A program made the translations under genes and the position numbers. From JANLQX01 sp031368095 (GTDB lineage Bacteria > Actinomycetota > Acidimicrobiia > Acidimicrobiales > JANYDT01), in the NCBI GenBank assembly GCA_031368095.1, contig JANLQX010000048.1, positions 1-10,934 on the forward strand: a stretch of DNA of 10,934 nucleotides, written 5' to 3'. Of this stretch, positions 1-6,306 are shown piece by piece (positions within the stretch are counted from its first letter, which is position 1; each line of letters starts with the position of its first letter). The notes beneath the pieces are model-generated. The model was not told the DNA's origin. It did not search any database and was given only the letters and a program-made list of their open reading frames with translations.

Positions 1-85
1 CCGAACGACAACGGATGAGGGCCGTTCCGCCGCCGGGGACGATGCCCTCTTCGAGAGCCGCACGAGTGGCCGACAGGGCGTCTTC

Positions 86-601
<516 letters not shown>

Positions 602-625
602 TCTGACGCTTACGCGTCTTTTCTG

Positions 626-656
626 AAACGGCCGGACCTTCGGGTCCGGCCGTTTT
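626..656 (+). terminator. Rho-independent terminator of groEL
   Basis: A 13-bp perfect stem (626-638 with 643-655) closes on a TTCG tetraloop (639-642), and a T tract covers 653-656. It starts 24 bases after the groEL stop. The strong GC stem, UUCG loop and U run make this a textbook intrinsic terminator, so groEL transcription probably ends here and the genes downstream form a separate unit. Confidence 0.9.
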
Positions 657-674
657 GCATTCCCGACGAGCCAT

Positions 675-752
675 TTGGGTCAGCTGAGCGTTCTGGGTCG
701 GGACAGGTGCGCTCACGCGACCCAGCTGACCCAACAACGTGAGCCGACCCAA
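675..752. repeat. Cluster of inverted TTGGGTC motifs between groEL and the small ORF
   Basis: A 12-bp perfect inverted repeat has arms TTGGGTCAGCTG (675-686) and CAGCTGACCCAA (723-734). A second, overlapping 8-bp pair is CTGGGTCG (693-700) with CGACCCAG (718-725). A further copy, CCGACCCAA, lies at 744-752. In total there are four copies of a (T/C)TGGGTC core, two in each orientation, directly upstream of the predicted -10 box at 770. They could be operator sites, competing RNA or DNA hairpins, or a small repeat element. The sequence does not decide between these. Confidence 0.6.
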
Positions 753-769
753 GTGCGGCGGTCCGGCAG

Positions 770-775
770 TAGGTT
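770..775 (+). promoter_or_regulatory. Candidate -10 box (TAGGTT), leaderless type
   Basis: TAGGTT fits the actinobacterial TAnnnT -10 consensus and ends 6 nt before the ATG at 782, so transcription would start at or next to the start codon. The same arrangement recurs at five other genes in the window, which raises confidence. No clear -35 element is seen. Confidence 0.5.
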
Positions 776-781
776 GGGGGC

Positions 782-934
782 ATGGTTTTTGCTCCTCCGC
801 CCGCCGATCCTGTCAAATTGCTTGGCATCTGGAAGCTGTGGGAGTCGGGCGAGGAGACCCCGGGGCGCGTCATGGCCGACCTGAAGACGGCCGGCATGCG
901 CGAGCTCCTCGAGTCACTCGCCAACCCCGCCTGA
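782..934 (+). CDS. Small conserved-looking protein of unknown function, 50 aa
   Basis: This is a 50-residue ORF starting MVFAPPPADPVKLLGIWKLW and ending RELLESLANPA. I do not recognise a named family. The chain is mildly amphipathic and probably mostly helical: a Pro-rich N-terminus, then LLGIWKLWESGEETPG, then a helix VMADLKTAGMRELLESLA. There is no signal peptide and no Cys. Three things suggest a real gene: a -10-like TAGGTT 6 nt before the ATG, position after the groEL terminator, and a stop only 12 nt before the GTG of the Nudix gene in the same frame, as in an operon. It may be co-transcribed with the Nudix gene; no function can be inferred. Such a short gene is easily missed by gene callers. 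Confidence 0.7.
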   Translation: MVFAPPPADPVKLLGIWKLWESGEETPGRVMADLKTAGMRELLESLANPA

Positions 935-946
935 CCCGACGCACCG

Positions 947-1660
947 GTGGCGCGCGGAGGTAAACAGACGATTCCCCGTCCCGCCAGTTGGACGGCCGGC
1001 GGACCGAACCCGTGGACGGCCTACGACCACGGGTTCTCGCTTGCCGACATTGAGACGCGCCTCGCTCGTCATGGAGCGGCCCGGGCCCTTCGAGGCAGCG
1101 CGTTCGACGATCTGATTCCGACCACGCCCATGCGCCCGCCGTTCGTCAACGTGGCCAAAGACGCCGCCGTCCTGCTGCCGCTCTTCGTCGACAACGCAGG
1201 CGAGACTCGGCTGCTCCTGACCCGGCGATCTGATCGACTGCGTAGTCATCGTGGCGAGGTGGCGTTTCCGGGTGGGCGTCTCGATGCGCACGAGACCCCC
1301 TTGCAGGCCGCGCTTCGCGAGACGGAGGAAGAGATAGCGCTGCCCCGTGCTGCGGTTCGCATCGTCGGCGAGTTGGAGCCGCTCACCACGGTGGTGTCGT
1401 CGTCACGCATCACCCCGCTCGTCGGCGTGATCGACGACATGGCCGCGTATCAAGCAAACCTGCAGCCGAACCCGGTCGAGGTCGACCGAATCTTCACCGT
1501 CTCTCTTGCCGAACTCGTCCACGCCGACTGCTATCGCGAAGAGATCTGGCCGTTTGCCGACGGGACCTTTCCGGTGTGGTTCTTCGAGGTCGAAGACGAC
1601 ACGATCTGGGGCGCCACCGCCCGCATGATCCGTCGGCTTCTCGACCTCACCATCTTGTAG
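947..1660 (+). CDS. Nudix hydrolase, CoA pyrophosphatase (NudL/NUDT7) type
   Basis: A 237-aa protein that probably hydrolyses the pyrophosphate of CoA or related nucleotides, giving 3',5'-ADP and phosphopantetheine derivatives in a Mg/Mn-dependent reaction. The Nudix box spans about residues 110-132: G110, E116, R124-E125 and the metal-binding cluster E127-E129, with Ala in place of the second conserved Gly. Just before it is the UPF0035/NudL hallmark, LLTRRSDRLRSHRGEVAFPGG-like (residues about 90-110), which separates CoA-type Nudix enzymes from others. A 60-residue N-terminal extension precedes the domain. GTG at 947 is the only conventional start between the upstream in-frame stop (932-934) and well inside the protein. 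It has no Shine-Dalgarno; a GGAGGT lies inside the gene at 956-961. Probably translated with the 50-aa ORF. Family assignment is secure; the exact substrate is inferred from the motif. Confidence 0.9.
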   Translation: MARGGKQTIPRPASWTAGGPNPWTAYDHGFSLADIETRLARHGAARALRGSAFDDLIPTTPMRPPFVNVAKDAAVLLPLFVDNAGETRLLLTRRSDRLRSHRGEVAFPGGRLDAHETPLQAALRETEEEIALPRAAVRIVGELEPLTTVVSSSRITPLVGVIDDMAAYQANLQPNPVEVDRIFTVSLAELVHADCYREEIWPFADGTFPVWFFEVEDDTIWGATARMIRRLLDLTIL

Positions 1661-1668
1661 CGAAGCGA

Positions 1669-1674
1669 TACTGT
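1669..1674 (+). promoter_or_regulatory. Candidate -10 box (TACTGT), leaderless type
   Basis: TACTGT matches TAnnnT and ends 6 nt before the ATG at 1681, with no Shine-Dalgarno in the gap. It suggests that the 55-aa/nucleotidyltransferase pair has its own promoter instead of relying only on read-through from the Nudix gene, whose stop is at 1658-1660. Confidence 0.45.
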
Positions 1675-1680
1675 CGATCG

Positions 1681-1848
1681 ATGGCCGACCGCTGGATGAC
1701 CGCACCAGCTGACGAGACCCGCGAGCTGACCGTCGAGGAGCGGGGGGCGTTGCTCATGGATCTTCTCCTCCTGACCGACGCGCTCCCTCCGCGGCGACAC
1801 GAAGATCTTCAGGCTCCGAGCTTCCGGGTGCTCTGTGGCCGAGGTTGA
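1681..1848 (+). CDS. Small protein (55 aa) overlapping the nucleotidyltransferase gene; candidate antitoxin-like partner
   Basis: A 55-aa ORF starting MADRWMTAPADETRELTVEE and ending RVLCGRG. The middle is a probable helix (LTVEERGALLMDLLLLTDAL) rich in Leu and acidic residues, followed by a basic segment PPRRHEDL. I do not recognise a Pfam family. Its stop (1846-1848) lies 14 nt inside the next gene, which begins at GTG 1835 in another frame, so the two are likely translationally coupled. A short ORF directly upstream of an AbiEii/MenT-type nucleotidyltransferase is the arrangement of small-antitoxin MenAT-like pairs such as M. tuberculosis MenA1/MenT1. The antitoxin role is inference from context only. 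A TAnnnT box sits 6 nt before its ATG. Confidence 0.65.
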   Translation: MADRWMTAPADETRELTVEERGALLMDLLLLTDALPPRRHEDLQAPSFRVLCGRG

Positions 1849-2386
1849 ACCTTCGCTCGTCGACAAGATCATCGTGTTGCATAAGTCGCTTGATCTCGGG
1901 GGGATCGCTCATGCATTCGGCGGTGCACTCGCGCTGGCGTTCTACACGCGTGAACCACGGGCAACGGCGGACATCAATCTGAACATTTCGGTCGAATCGG
2001 CCGACGTGCTCCGGGTCTTTCACGCCCTTCCGGTCAGTGTCTCCCTGGCCGAGGGCGACGCTGAGCGAGTTCGACGCGAGGACCAGGTTCGCCTGTGGTG
2101 GGGGCGCACTCCCGTTGATTTGTTCTTTCAGGCGTCTTCGTTCCATGTCGGGGTCGCGGATCGTTCGGTGCTCCATCCGTTTGGGGTTGCGGAACTGCCT
2201 TTTCTCTCGGCCAACGATCTAGCCGTGTTCAAGGCCTTGTTCGATCGACCGAAGGACTGGTTGGACATCGAGGCCATGCTGGCGGCCGGCGCCGTCGACC
2301 GCCAGTGGGTTGTTGCCACGCTCGAGTCGTTGCTGGGTGATGATGCTCGCGCTGACCGGGCCCGGGTCGTTGGGTTGCAGCACTGA
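1835..2386 (+). CDS. AbiEii/MenT-like nucleotidyltransferase-fold protein with an altered active-site motif
   Basis: A 183-aa protein with the nucleotidyltransferase-fold layout of AbiEii/MenT-like proteins. G29-G30 in AFGGALALAFYTREPRAT is followed by D46-I47-N48-L49-N50 and a third carboxylate D95 in TPVDLFF. The C-terminal part (LSANDLAVFKALFDRPKDWLDIEAML, about 124-149) is the family's usual tail. These enzymes transfer nucleotides to tRNA or protein, and some are toxins, with catalytic metal bound by a D-x-D pair. Here the second Asp is Asn (codon AAT), so catalysis may be weakened or lost, or the protein may have been detoxified or repurposed. The gene starts at GTG 1835 inside the 55-aa ORF, implying coupling. 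Length is close to that of the short MenT1-like members. Fold assignment is good; toxin function is unproven. Confidence 0.8.
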   Translation: MAEVEPSLVDKIIVLHKSLDLGGIAHAFGGALALAFYTREPRATADINLNISVESADVLRVFHALPVSVSLAEGDAERVRREDQVRLWWGRTPVDLFFQASSFHVGVADRSVLHPFGVAELPFLSANDLAVFKALFDRPKDWLDIEAMLAAGAVDRQWVVATLESLLGDDARADRARVVGLQH

Positions 2387-2408
2387 GTTTTCTGGCGCCG
2401 TGGGCCGG

Positions 2409-2414
2409 TAGCCT
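2409..2414 (+). promoter_or_regulatory. -10 box TAGCCT of guaA (leaderless type)
   Basis: TAGCCT ends 7 nt before the TTG start of guaA. The surrounding 16 bases (2403-2418, GGCCGGTAGCCTCGGA) are identical to those upstream of pcrA (6286-6301), and GGTAGCCT also precedes the synthetase gene at 10632. A shared box at a fixed distance from three unrelated start codons points to a core promoter giving near-leaderless mRNAs. Confidence 0.7.
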
Positions 2415-2421
2415 CGGAGCC

Positions 2422-3975
2422 TTGTCTTCCGCTTCTCACGACACGGTCCTTGTTGTTGACTTCGGTGCGCAGTACGCGCAGCTGATCGCCCGTCGAGTGC
2501 GGGAGGCCAACGTGTATTCCGAGATCGTGCAACACACCATCACTGCCGCCGAAATGGCGGCCCGCAAACCCGTCGCAATTATTTTGTCCGGTGGTCCGGC
2601 ATCGGTTCATGCGGCTGGGGCACCTTCGCTCGATGCGGCGATCTATGACCTTGGAATTCCGATCTTTGGCATTTGCTACGGCGTGCAGCTCATCGCCCAG
2701 CAGCTTTCTGGCGGGTCGGTCGCCAACACCGGTCGAGGCGAGTACGGACGTACTGTCGTCACCAAGACGGGTGACGGCGGTGCATTGCTAGGTGCGCTTA
2801 CAACTGAGCTGACCACCTGGATGAGTCACTTCGATTCGATTCAGACGGTGCCTGATGGATTCACGGCGACGGCCTCCACCGCCGAGATCCCGGTGGCGGC
2901 GATGGAGTGTTTGGAGCGACGCATGGCCGGGGTGCAGTTCCACCCCGAGGTGGTCCATTCCGAACACGGTCAGCAGATCCTCAAGACGTTCCTCTACGAC
3001 GTCGCCGGTATTGAACCCACGTGGACCAATGCCAGCATCATCGACGAGCAGATCGAGAAGATACGCGCGCAGACCAAAGGTGAAAAGGTCCTCTGCGCGC
3101 TTAGCGGTGGCGTCGATTCGGCCGTGGCCGCTGCGCTCGTGTACCGGGCCGTGGGTGACCGGCTCACGTGCGTCTATGTCGATACCGGACTCATGCGCGA
3201 GGGCGAGAGTGTGCAGATCGAAGAGACGTTCGTCCGCAACTTCGGTGTCGAGCTCGTGCACGTGAACGCCGCGCAACGCTTTTACGATCTACTCGATGAC
3301 GTCGCCGATCCTGAACGCAAGCGCAAGATCATCGGGGAGACGTTCATCCGGGTATTCGAGGAGGAGGCCCGCAAGCTCTCGGCCGACGGTTGCAAGTTCC
3401 TCGTCCAGGGAACGCTGTATCCCGATGTGATCGAGTCGGGCCGCGGCCATGCGTCGACGATCAAGAGCCACCACAATGTGGGCGGCCTTCCCGACGACAT
3501 GGATTTCGAACTCGTCGAACCATTGCGCGATCTGTTCAAGGACGAGGTCCGTGCCGTGGGGACGGCCCTTGGTCTGCCCGACGAGATTGTGTGGCGACAG
3601 CCGTTTCCGGGCCCCGGATTGGCCGTACGTATCGTGGGGACGATCACCGAGGATCGCGTCCGTATTGTGCGCGCCGCCGACGCCATCGTGCGGGCCGAAG
3701 TTGCCGCCGCCGGGCTGGAACGCGAGATCTGGCAAGCGTTCGCCGTGCTGCCGGTCATTCGCAGCGTGGGCGTGATGGGAGACGAGCGGACCTATGCGTA
3801 TCCGATCGTGTTGCGCGCGGTGACGAGCGACGACGCGATGACGGCCGATTGGGCGCGTCTGCCCTACGACCTGGTCGACACGATCTCGCGCCGTATCGTC
3901 AACGAAGTCCCCGGCGTGAACCGCGTCGTTCTCGACGTCACGTCGAAGCCACCAGGCACCATCGAATGGGAGTAG
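2422..3975 (+). CDS. guaA: GMP synthase (glutamine-hydrolysing)
   Basis: A 517-aa bifunctional enzyme of purine synthesis that converts XMP to GMP using ATP and ammonia released from glutamine. The N-terminal class I amidotransferase domain (about 8-195) opens VLVVDFGAQYAQLIARRVRE, has the nucleophile C85 in GICYGVQL (usually GICYGMQ) and the triad His174/Glu176 in QFHPEV. The ATP-pyrophosphatase domain carries the P-loop SGGVDS at 228-233. The C-terminal dimerisation domain includes QPFPGPGLAVRI and ends KPPGTIEWE, the usual GuaA terminus. Length is normal and the gene is intact. TTG at 2422 is preferred because a TAGCCT -10 box lies 7 nt upstream and the conserved N-terminus starts within ten residues. 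The gene stands alone here, and faces a convergent nitroreductase gene 9 bp away. Confidence 0.98.
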   Translation: MSSASHDTVLVVDFGAQYAQLIARRVREANVYSEIVQHTITAAEMAARKPVAIILSGGPASVHAAGAPSLDAAIYDLGIPIFGICYGVQLIAQQLSGGSVANTGRGEYGRTVVTKTGDGGALLGALTTELTTWMSHFDSIQTVPDGFTATASTAEIPVAAMECLERRMAGVQFHPEVVHSEHGQQILKTFLYDVAGIEPTWTNASIIDEQIEKIRAQTKGEKVLCALSGGVDSAVAAALVYRAVGDRLTCVYVDTGLMREGESVQIEETFVRNFGVELVHVNAAQRFYDLLDDVADPERKRKIIGETFIRVFEEEARKLSADGCKFLVQGTLYPDVIESGRGHASTIKSHHNVGGLPDDMDFELVEPLRDLFKDEVRAVGTALGLPDEIVWRQPFPGPGLAVRIVGTITEDRVRIVRAADAIVRAEVAAAGLEREIWQAFAVLPVIRSVGVMGDERTYAYPIVLRAVTSDDAMTADWARLPYDLVDTISRRIVNEVPGVNRVVLDVTSKPPGTIEWE

Positions 3976-3988
3976 CCCGCCCGGCTAC
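3972..3988. terminator. Weak candidate bidirectional hairpin between guaA and the nitroreductase
   Basis: GTAGCC (3972-3977) pairs with GGCTAC (3983-3988) around a 5-base loop. The hairpin spans both stop codons of this convergent pair. The stem has only 6 bp and lacks an adjacent T run on either strand (the nearest is GTTTTTG at about 3997-4003), so it is a weak candidate. Confidence 0.25.
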
Positions 3989-4623
3989 CGGATGGGGTTT
4001 TTGTAGGTATCGAGGTAGGTAATCTCCTCGATCGGGCCGCGGGCGGCGGGCTTGAAATCTGTGCCGACGGTGTACGCGACCGGGAGGAGGCCCGCCTGGG
4101 TGATGTGGCCGGGGATGCCGAGCAGGTCGGCCGCTTCCTTTTCGAGACCAAGATGCAACGTCGTGTAGCAACTACCCAGCCCGCGACTTCGAAGCGCCAG
4201 TTGGAAGCTCCACATGGCCGGGATGATTGAGCCGTAGACACCAGCAGCCTGGTTCACGTCCTCGACCCGACCAATGATCAGCGGAATCACCATGACCGGC
4301 ACACGGTGGAGGTTCTCGGCGAGGAACCACGCGGAGTCCATGACCCGCCCGGTCTGTGATCCTGCATCGACGCCATTCGCGTTGGCCTTCAGATACTCGC
4401 CGCCGACGCGGTTGTAGATCTCGGCGAGAGCATCCTTCTTGGCCTGATCACGCACGATCATCCAACGCCAACCCTGGCGGTTCGATCCGGTCGGGGCCTG
4501 AACGGCCAGGCGGAGGCAGTCGAGGATGACATCGTCGGGTACCGGTTTGTCGAAGTCGAGACGCTTGCGGACAGCTCTCGTCGTCGAAAGAAGTGCATCG
4601 GTCTGAGCGAGGTCGAAATCCAT
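3985..4623 (-). CDS. Nitroreductase family FMN-dependent oxidoreductase
   Basis: A 212-aa flavoprotein of the nitroreductase superfamily, which uses NAD(P)H and FMN to reduce nitro compounds, quinones or other acceptors. The N-terminal FMN-phosphate motif is TTRAVRKRLDFDKPVPDD (about 14-31), followed by LAVQAPTGSNRQGWRWMIV (about 39-57), typical of the family. Later elements are GSIIPAMWSFQLALRSRGLG (131-150) and LLPVAYTVG (about 179-187), where family members usually read GyP. Homologues start close to the TTRAVRKR motif, so ATG at 4623 is favoured over in-frame upstream codons. A GGGAGG Shine-Dalgarno (forward 4632-4637) lies 8 nt before it and sits in a short CCCTC/GAGGG hairpin that could mask it. 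The physiological substrate is unknown. It is transcribed divergently from the membrane operon starting at 4681. Confidence 0.9.
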   Translation of the reverse strand: MDFDLAQTDALLSTTRAVRKRLDFDKPVPDDVILDCLRLAVQAPTGSNRQGWRWMIVRDQAKKDALAEIYNRVGGEYLKANANGVDAGSQTGRVMDSAWFLAENLHRVPVMVIPLIIGRVEDVNQAAGVYGSIIPAMWSFQLALRSRGLGSCYTTLHLGLEKEAADLLGIPGHITQAGLLPVAYTVGTDFKPAARGPIEEITYLDTYKNPIR

Positions 4624-4680
4624 GCCATGAGCCTCCCTCATGCGAGGGTGACCGCGCCAACGACTGCAAGACTGACGTCG

Positions 4681-4914
4681 ATGAGTGGAGTCGAAGACCC
4701 AGTGGGATTGGACCATCGGGGCGAGCGTCGGCTCTCGGCTCGCGAGTCGTTTGTTTGGTACACAATCGCGGCGGTGTCGTACATCGGTTTCGCCACCTGG
4801 GAGAAGGTGCTTCTCACGTGGTTCATCGGCCCGGCATGGTTAGTAGGCACACTTACCTTCGGCCCTCGGTTGTGGGACCGTATTCGTAAGCGCGCTGGCG
4901 AGGCCTCTGCATGA
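4681..4914 (+). CDS. Small membrane protein of unknown function, 77 aa
   Basis: A 77-aa protein with a charged N-terminus (about 1-22), then two closely spaced hydrophobic segments: FVWYTIAAVSYIGFATW (24-40) and VLLTWFIGPAWLVGTLTF (43-60). It ends in a basic cytoplasmic-type tail (RLWDRIRKRAGEASA). I do not recognise a family. Its stop overlaps the next start as ATGA (4911-4914), so the two are almost certainly translated together and may form one membrane complex. The start is uncertain: ATG 4681 is chosen, but in-frame GTG 4648 and ATG 4627 are possible and none has a clear Shine-Dalgarno. It is divergent from the nitroreductase, whose start is 57 bp away. Confidence 0.75.
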   Translation: MSGVEDPVGLDHRGERRLSARESFVWYTIAAVSYIGFATWEKVLLTWFIGPAWLVGTLTFGPRLWDRIRKRAGEASA

Positions 4915-5816
4915 GTTGGGCCGCGCATCAGTTTGAGACCTACGCGGTTATGGCGCATCTCCCCAAGAAGATGCGGGGCAAGGTCAGCTACTTCGCCGTC
5001 TACCTCGGTGACTTCGTGCCCGACTTCCTGGCCAAGTTCTGGGTCTACGGCATCACCATCAACGGGCACCGCTACGGGGCGAGCATCCCCGAACGCTGGC
5101 ACCGCGGCTGGCCGGGTATGGGCTTCACCCACACGCTTGGCTTCGGCATCATGCTCACGCTCGGACTGTGGTTCTGGAAACGTAACCGGGCATGGGCCGT
5201 CGGCTTCGTCCTCGGCTATGCCGCGCACGCGCTGACCGATGTGAACGACAGTGTCGGCACCATGTTGCTGTTCCCGTTCAGCACGCTGAACTGGACGATC
5301 GAGACGTGGGCGTATGCGGCGACGAAGGCCGGCGGGAAGTACTTCGATGCGGCGGCGTATTACTCGTCGTTCGGGCTGGTGATGGATCTGTTCTGGCTCG
5401 GCGTGGTTCTTGCCTCGTGGCGTTGCCTCACCCGTGACTACTGGCGCACACAGATCGTTCCGGCCGACGCCCGTTTGTGGGCCAAGCTCGGCCGCCGCAT
5501 TCCCGAACGTGGTCTCCTCGCCTTGTACCGAGCGACGTTCTTCTTCGGTGTTTGCCGCATGGTCGGCTGGAACTTGTACGCACACGTCTTTGCCCGTCCG
5601 ACGATCAACGGTGTGAAGCGCCGCGGCTACCCGTTCGATCTTTCGTGGACGGGCCCGTGGTGGACAAAGGCGAAGTCACTGCCCCACGTGAACCCGCTCA
5701 TCGTGATGCCCGTCGTGTTGACGATGCTGGTCGCGCTCTACTGGACGCTCGGTCGGCTGTGGGACCGAATGGGCGAGGCCGAACGGCCGCCCAAACTCCC
5801 GCCCCCGCAGAGCTAA
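4911..5816 (+). CDS. Predicted membrane-bound metal-dependent hydrolase, YdjM/DUF457-like
   Basis: A 301-aa integral membrane protein. The spacing of His and Asp residues resembles the YdjM/DUF457 family of predicted membrane metal-dependent hydrolases: an early H6, then GDFVPDF with D34/D38, then H64 and FTHTLGFG with H74, then GYAAHALTDVND with H106 and D110. Hydrophobic stretches near 72-88, 95-110, 153-170, 204-222 and 262-280 are likely membrane spans. The C-terminus is a polar, Pro-rich tail. Metal binding and hydrolase activity are family-level inference, and the substrate (lipid or other) is unknown. Translation is coupled to the 77-aa membrane protein through ATGA. The stop (5814-5816) lies 3 bp from the end of the convergent CxxC gene. 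The family call is by motif layout only. Confidence 0.75.
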   Translation: MSWAAHQFETYAVMAHLPKKMRGKVSYFAVYLGDFVPDFLAKFWVYGITINGHRYGASIPERWHRGWPGMGFTHTLGFGIMLTLGLWFWKRNRAWAVGFVLGYAAHALTDVNDSVGTMLLFPFSTLNWTIETWAYAATKAGGKYFDAAAYYSSFGLVMDLFWLGVVLASWRCLTRDYWRTQIVPADARLWAKLGRRIPERGLLALYRATFFFGVCRMVGWNLYAHVFARPTINGVKRRGYPFDLSWTGPWWTKAKSLPHVNPLIVMPVVLTMLVALYWTLGRLWDRMGEAERPPKLPPPQS

Positions 5817-5819
5817 CTT

Positions 5820-6119
5820 TTAGGCGAATCGCCGGCGCCGAAGCTGCGGAACGAGCCAGCCGAAGGCGAACGGCTTGCGGGCGGGTGCCGTGGTCCACGT
5901 GGCGGCTACGTCGACCGCATCGGCACCGAGGATCTCCACCGGATCGAGGTCGAGGGCGCGAAGGAACGACACCGTGTGGGCCAGTTCGCCGAGTTCGTCG
6001 TAGGGCGCCACAACTCCGAGGTCGGCGAGGAAGTCCTGTGTCGGGCGTTTCAGCAGGATGGCTGCCCCCGCCACCTGGCCGACGACGACATCGAGCTTGG
6101 AGAAGCAGTTCGCGCACAT
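5820..6119 (-). CDS. Small CxxC protein of unknown function, 99 aa
   Basis: A 99-aa protein starting MCANCFSKLDVVVGQVAGAA, with a CxxC pair at residues 2 and 5, a short hydrophobic helix, an acidic middle (LGELAHTVSFLRALDLDPVEIL) and a basic, aromatic C-terminus ending PQLRRRRFA. The lone CxxC could bind metal or be redox-active. The FLRALDLDPVEILG segment suggests a genuine folded protein. I do not recognise a named family. ATG 6119 is preferred over TTG 6125 because a TAGCGT box on this strand lies 6 nt upstream, the leaderless arrangement seen at other genes here. It is convergent with the membrane hydrolase gene (3-bp gap) and divergent from pcrA. Confidence 0.75.
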   Translation of the reverse strand: MCANCFSKLDVVVGQVAGAAILLKRPTQDFLADLGVVAPYDELGELAHTVSFLRALDLDPVEILGADAVDVAATWTTAPARKPFAFGWLVPQLRRRRFA

Positions 6120-6125
6120 ACCCAA

Positions 6126-6131
6126 ACGCTA
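6126..6131 (-). promoter_or_regulatory. Candidate -10 box (TAGCGT) of the CxxC gene
   Basis: On the minus strand TAGCGT is followed by 6 nt and then the ATG at 6119-6117. The core differs from the guaA/pcrA box TAGCCT at one position. It supports a leaderless transcript and the choice of the inner ATG. Confidence 0.5.
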
Positions 6132-6160
6132 CGACACCACGACTCCGCATCTCACCCAAG

Positions 6161-6232
6161 TGTGGAATGTGGGGCGATCTGTGGAATGTGAGGCATGTGA
6201 CTTTTGGTCCACAGTCCGCCTCACATTCCACA
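6161..6232. repeat. Three copies of TGTGGAATGTG between the divergent CxxC and pcrA genes
   Basis: TGTGGAATGTG occurs at 6161-6171 and 6180-6190 as direct copies 19 bp apart, and inverted at 6222-6232. The second and third copies form a perfect 15-bp inverted repeat (6180-6194 with 6218-6232) around a 23-base spacer that contains TGGTCCACA. The cluster lies 60-146 bp upstream of pcrA and starts 36 bp beyond the -1 side of the CxxC gene promoter, so it could serve both. The layout suggests a protein-binding operator. No known regulator consensus (for example LexA) matches. Confidence 0.7.
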
Positions 6233-6291
6233 CATTACGGACCGAGCTTCGCCGAGTCGCGGAGCAGCCGGGTCTGTCGTACCCCGGCCGG

Positions 6292-6297
6292 TAGCCT
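6292..6297 (+). promoter_or_regulatory. -10 box TAGCCT of pcrA (leaderless type)
   Basis: TAGCCT ends 9 nt before the ATG at 6307 and lies within a 16-base block (6286-6301) identical to the one before guaA. No Shine-Dalgarno is present between the box and the ATG, in keeping with a leaderless or near-leaderless mRNA. Confidence 0.7.
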
Positions 6298-6306
6298 CGG
6301 ACGGCC

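Noticed and set aside
956..961. GGAGGT as ribosome binding site for a downstream Nudix start
   Set aside because: No ATG, GTG or TTG lies in frame at a suitable distance after it. Only an ATT would fit, so GTG 947 is kept.
4624..4716. Longer nitroreductase start (31 extra residues)
   Set aside because: The extension is His/Arg/Ser-rich, would overlap the divergent gene start, and a GGGAGG Shine-Dalgarno supports ATG 4623.
4638..5585. Long (315-codon) open frame on the minus strand opposite the membrane operon
   Set aside because: Its translation is rich in Arg, His, Glu and Pro without recognisable motifs, while the plus strand shows clear membrane and metal-site patterns. It is a GC-rich shadow frame.
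6161..6232. SOS (LexA) box or DnaA-box cluster upstream of pcrA
   Set aside because: TGTGGAATGTG does not match the actinobacterial LexA palindrome. The DnaA resemblance is limited to TGTGG plus one near-match (TGGTCCACA), and nothing else suggests an origin.
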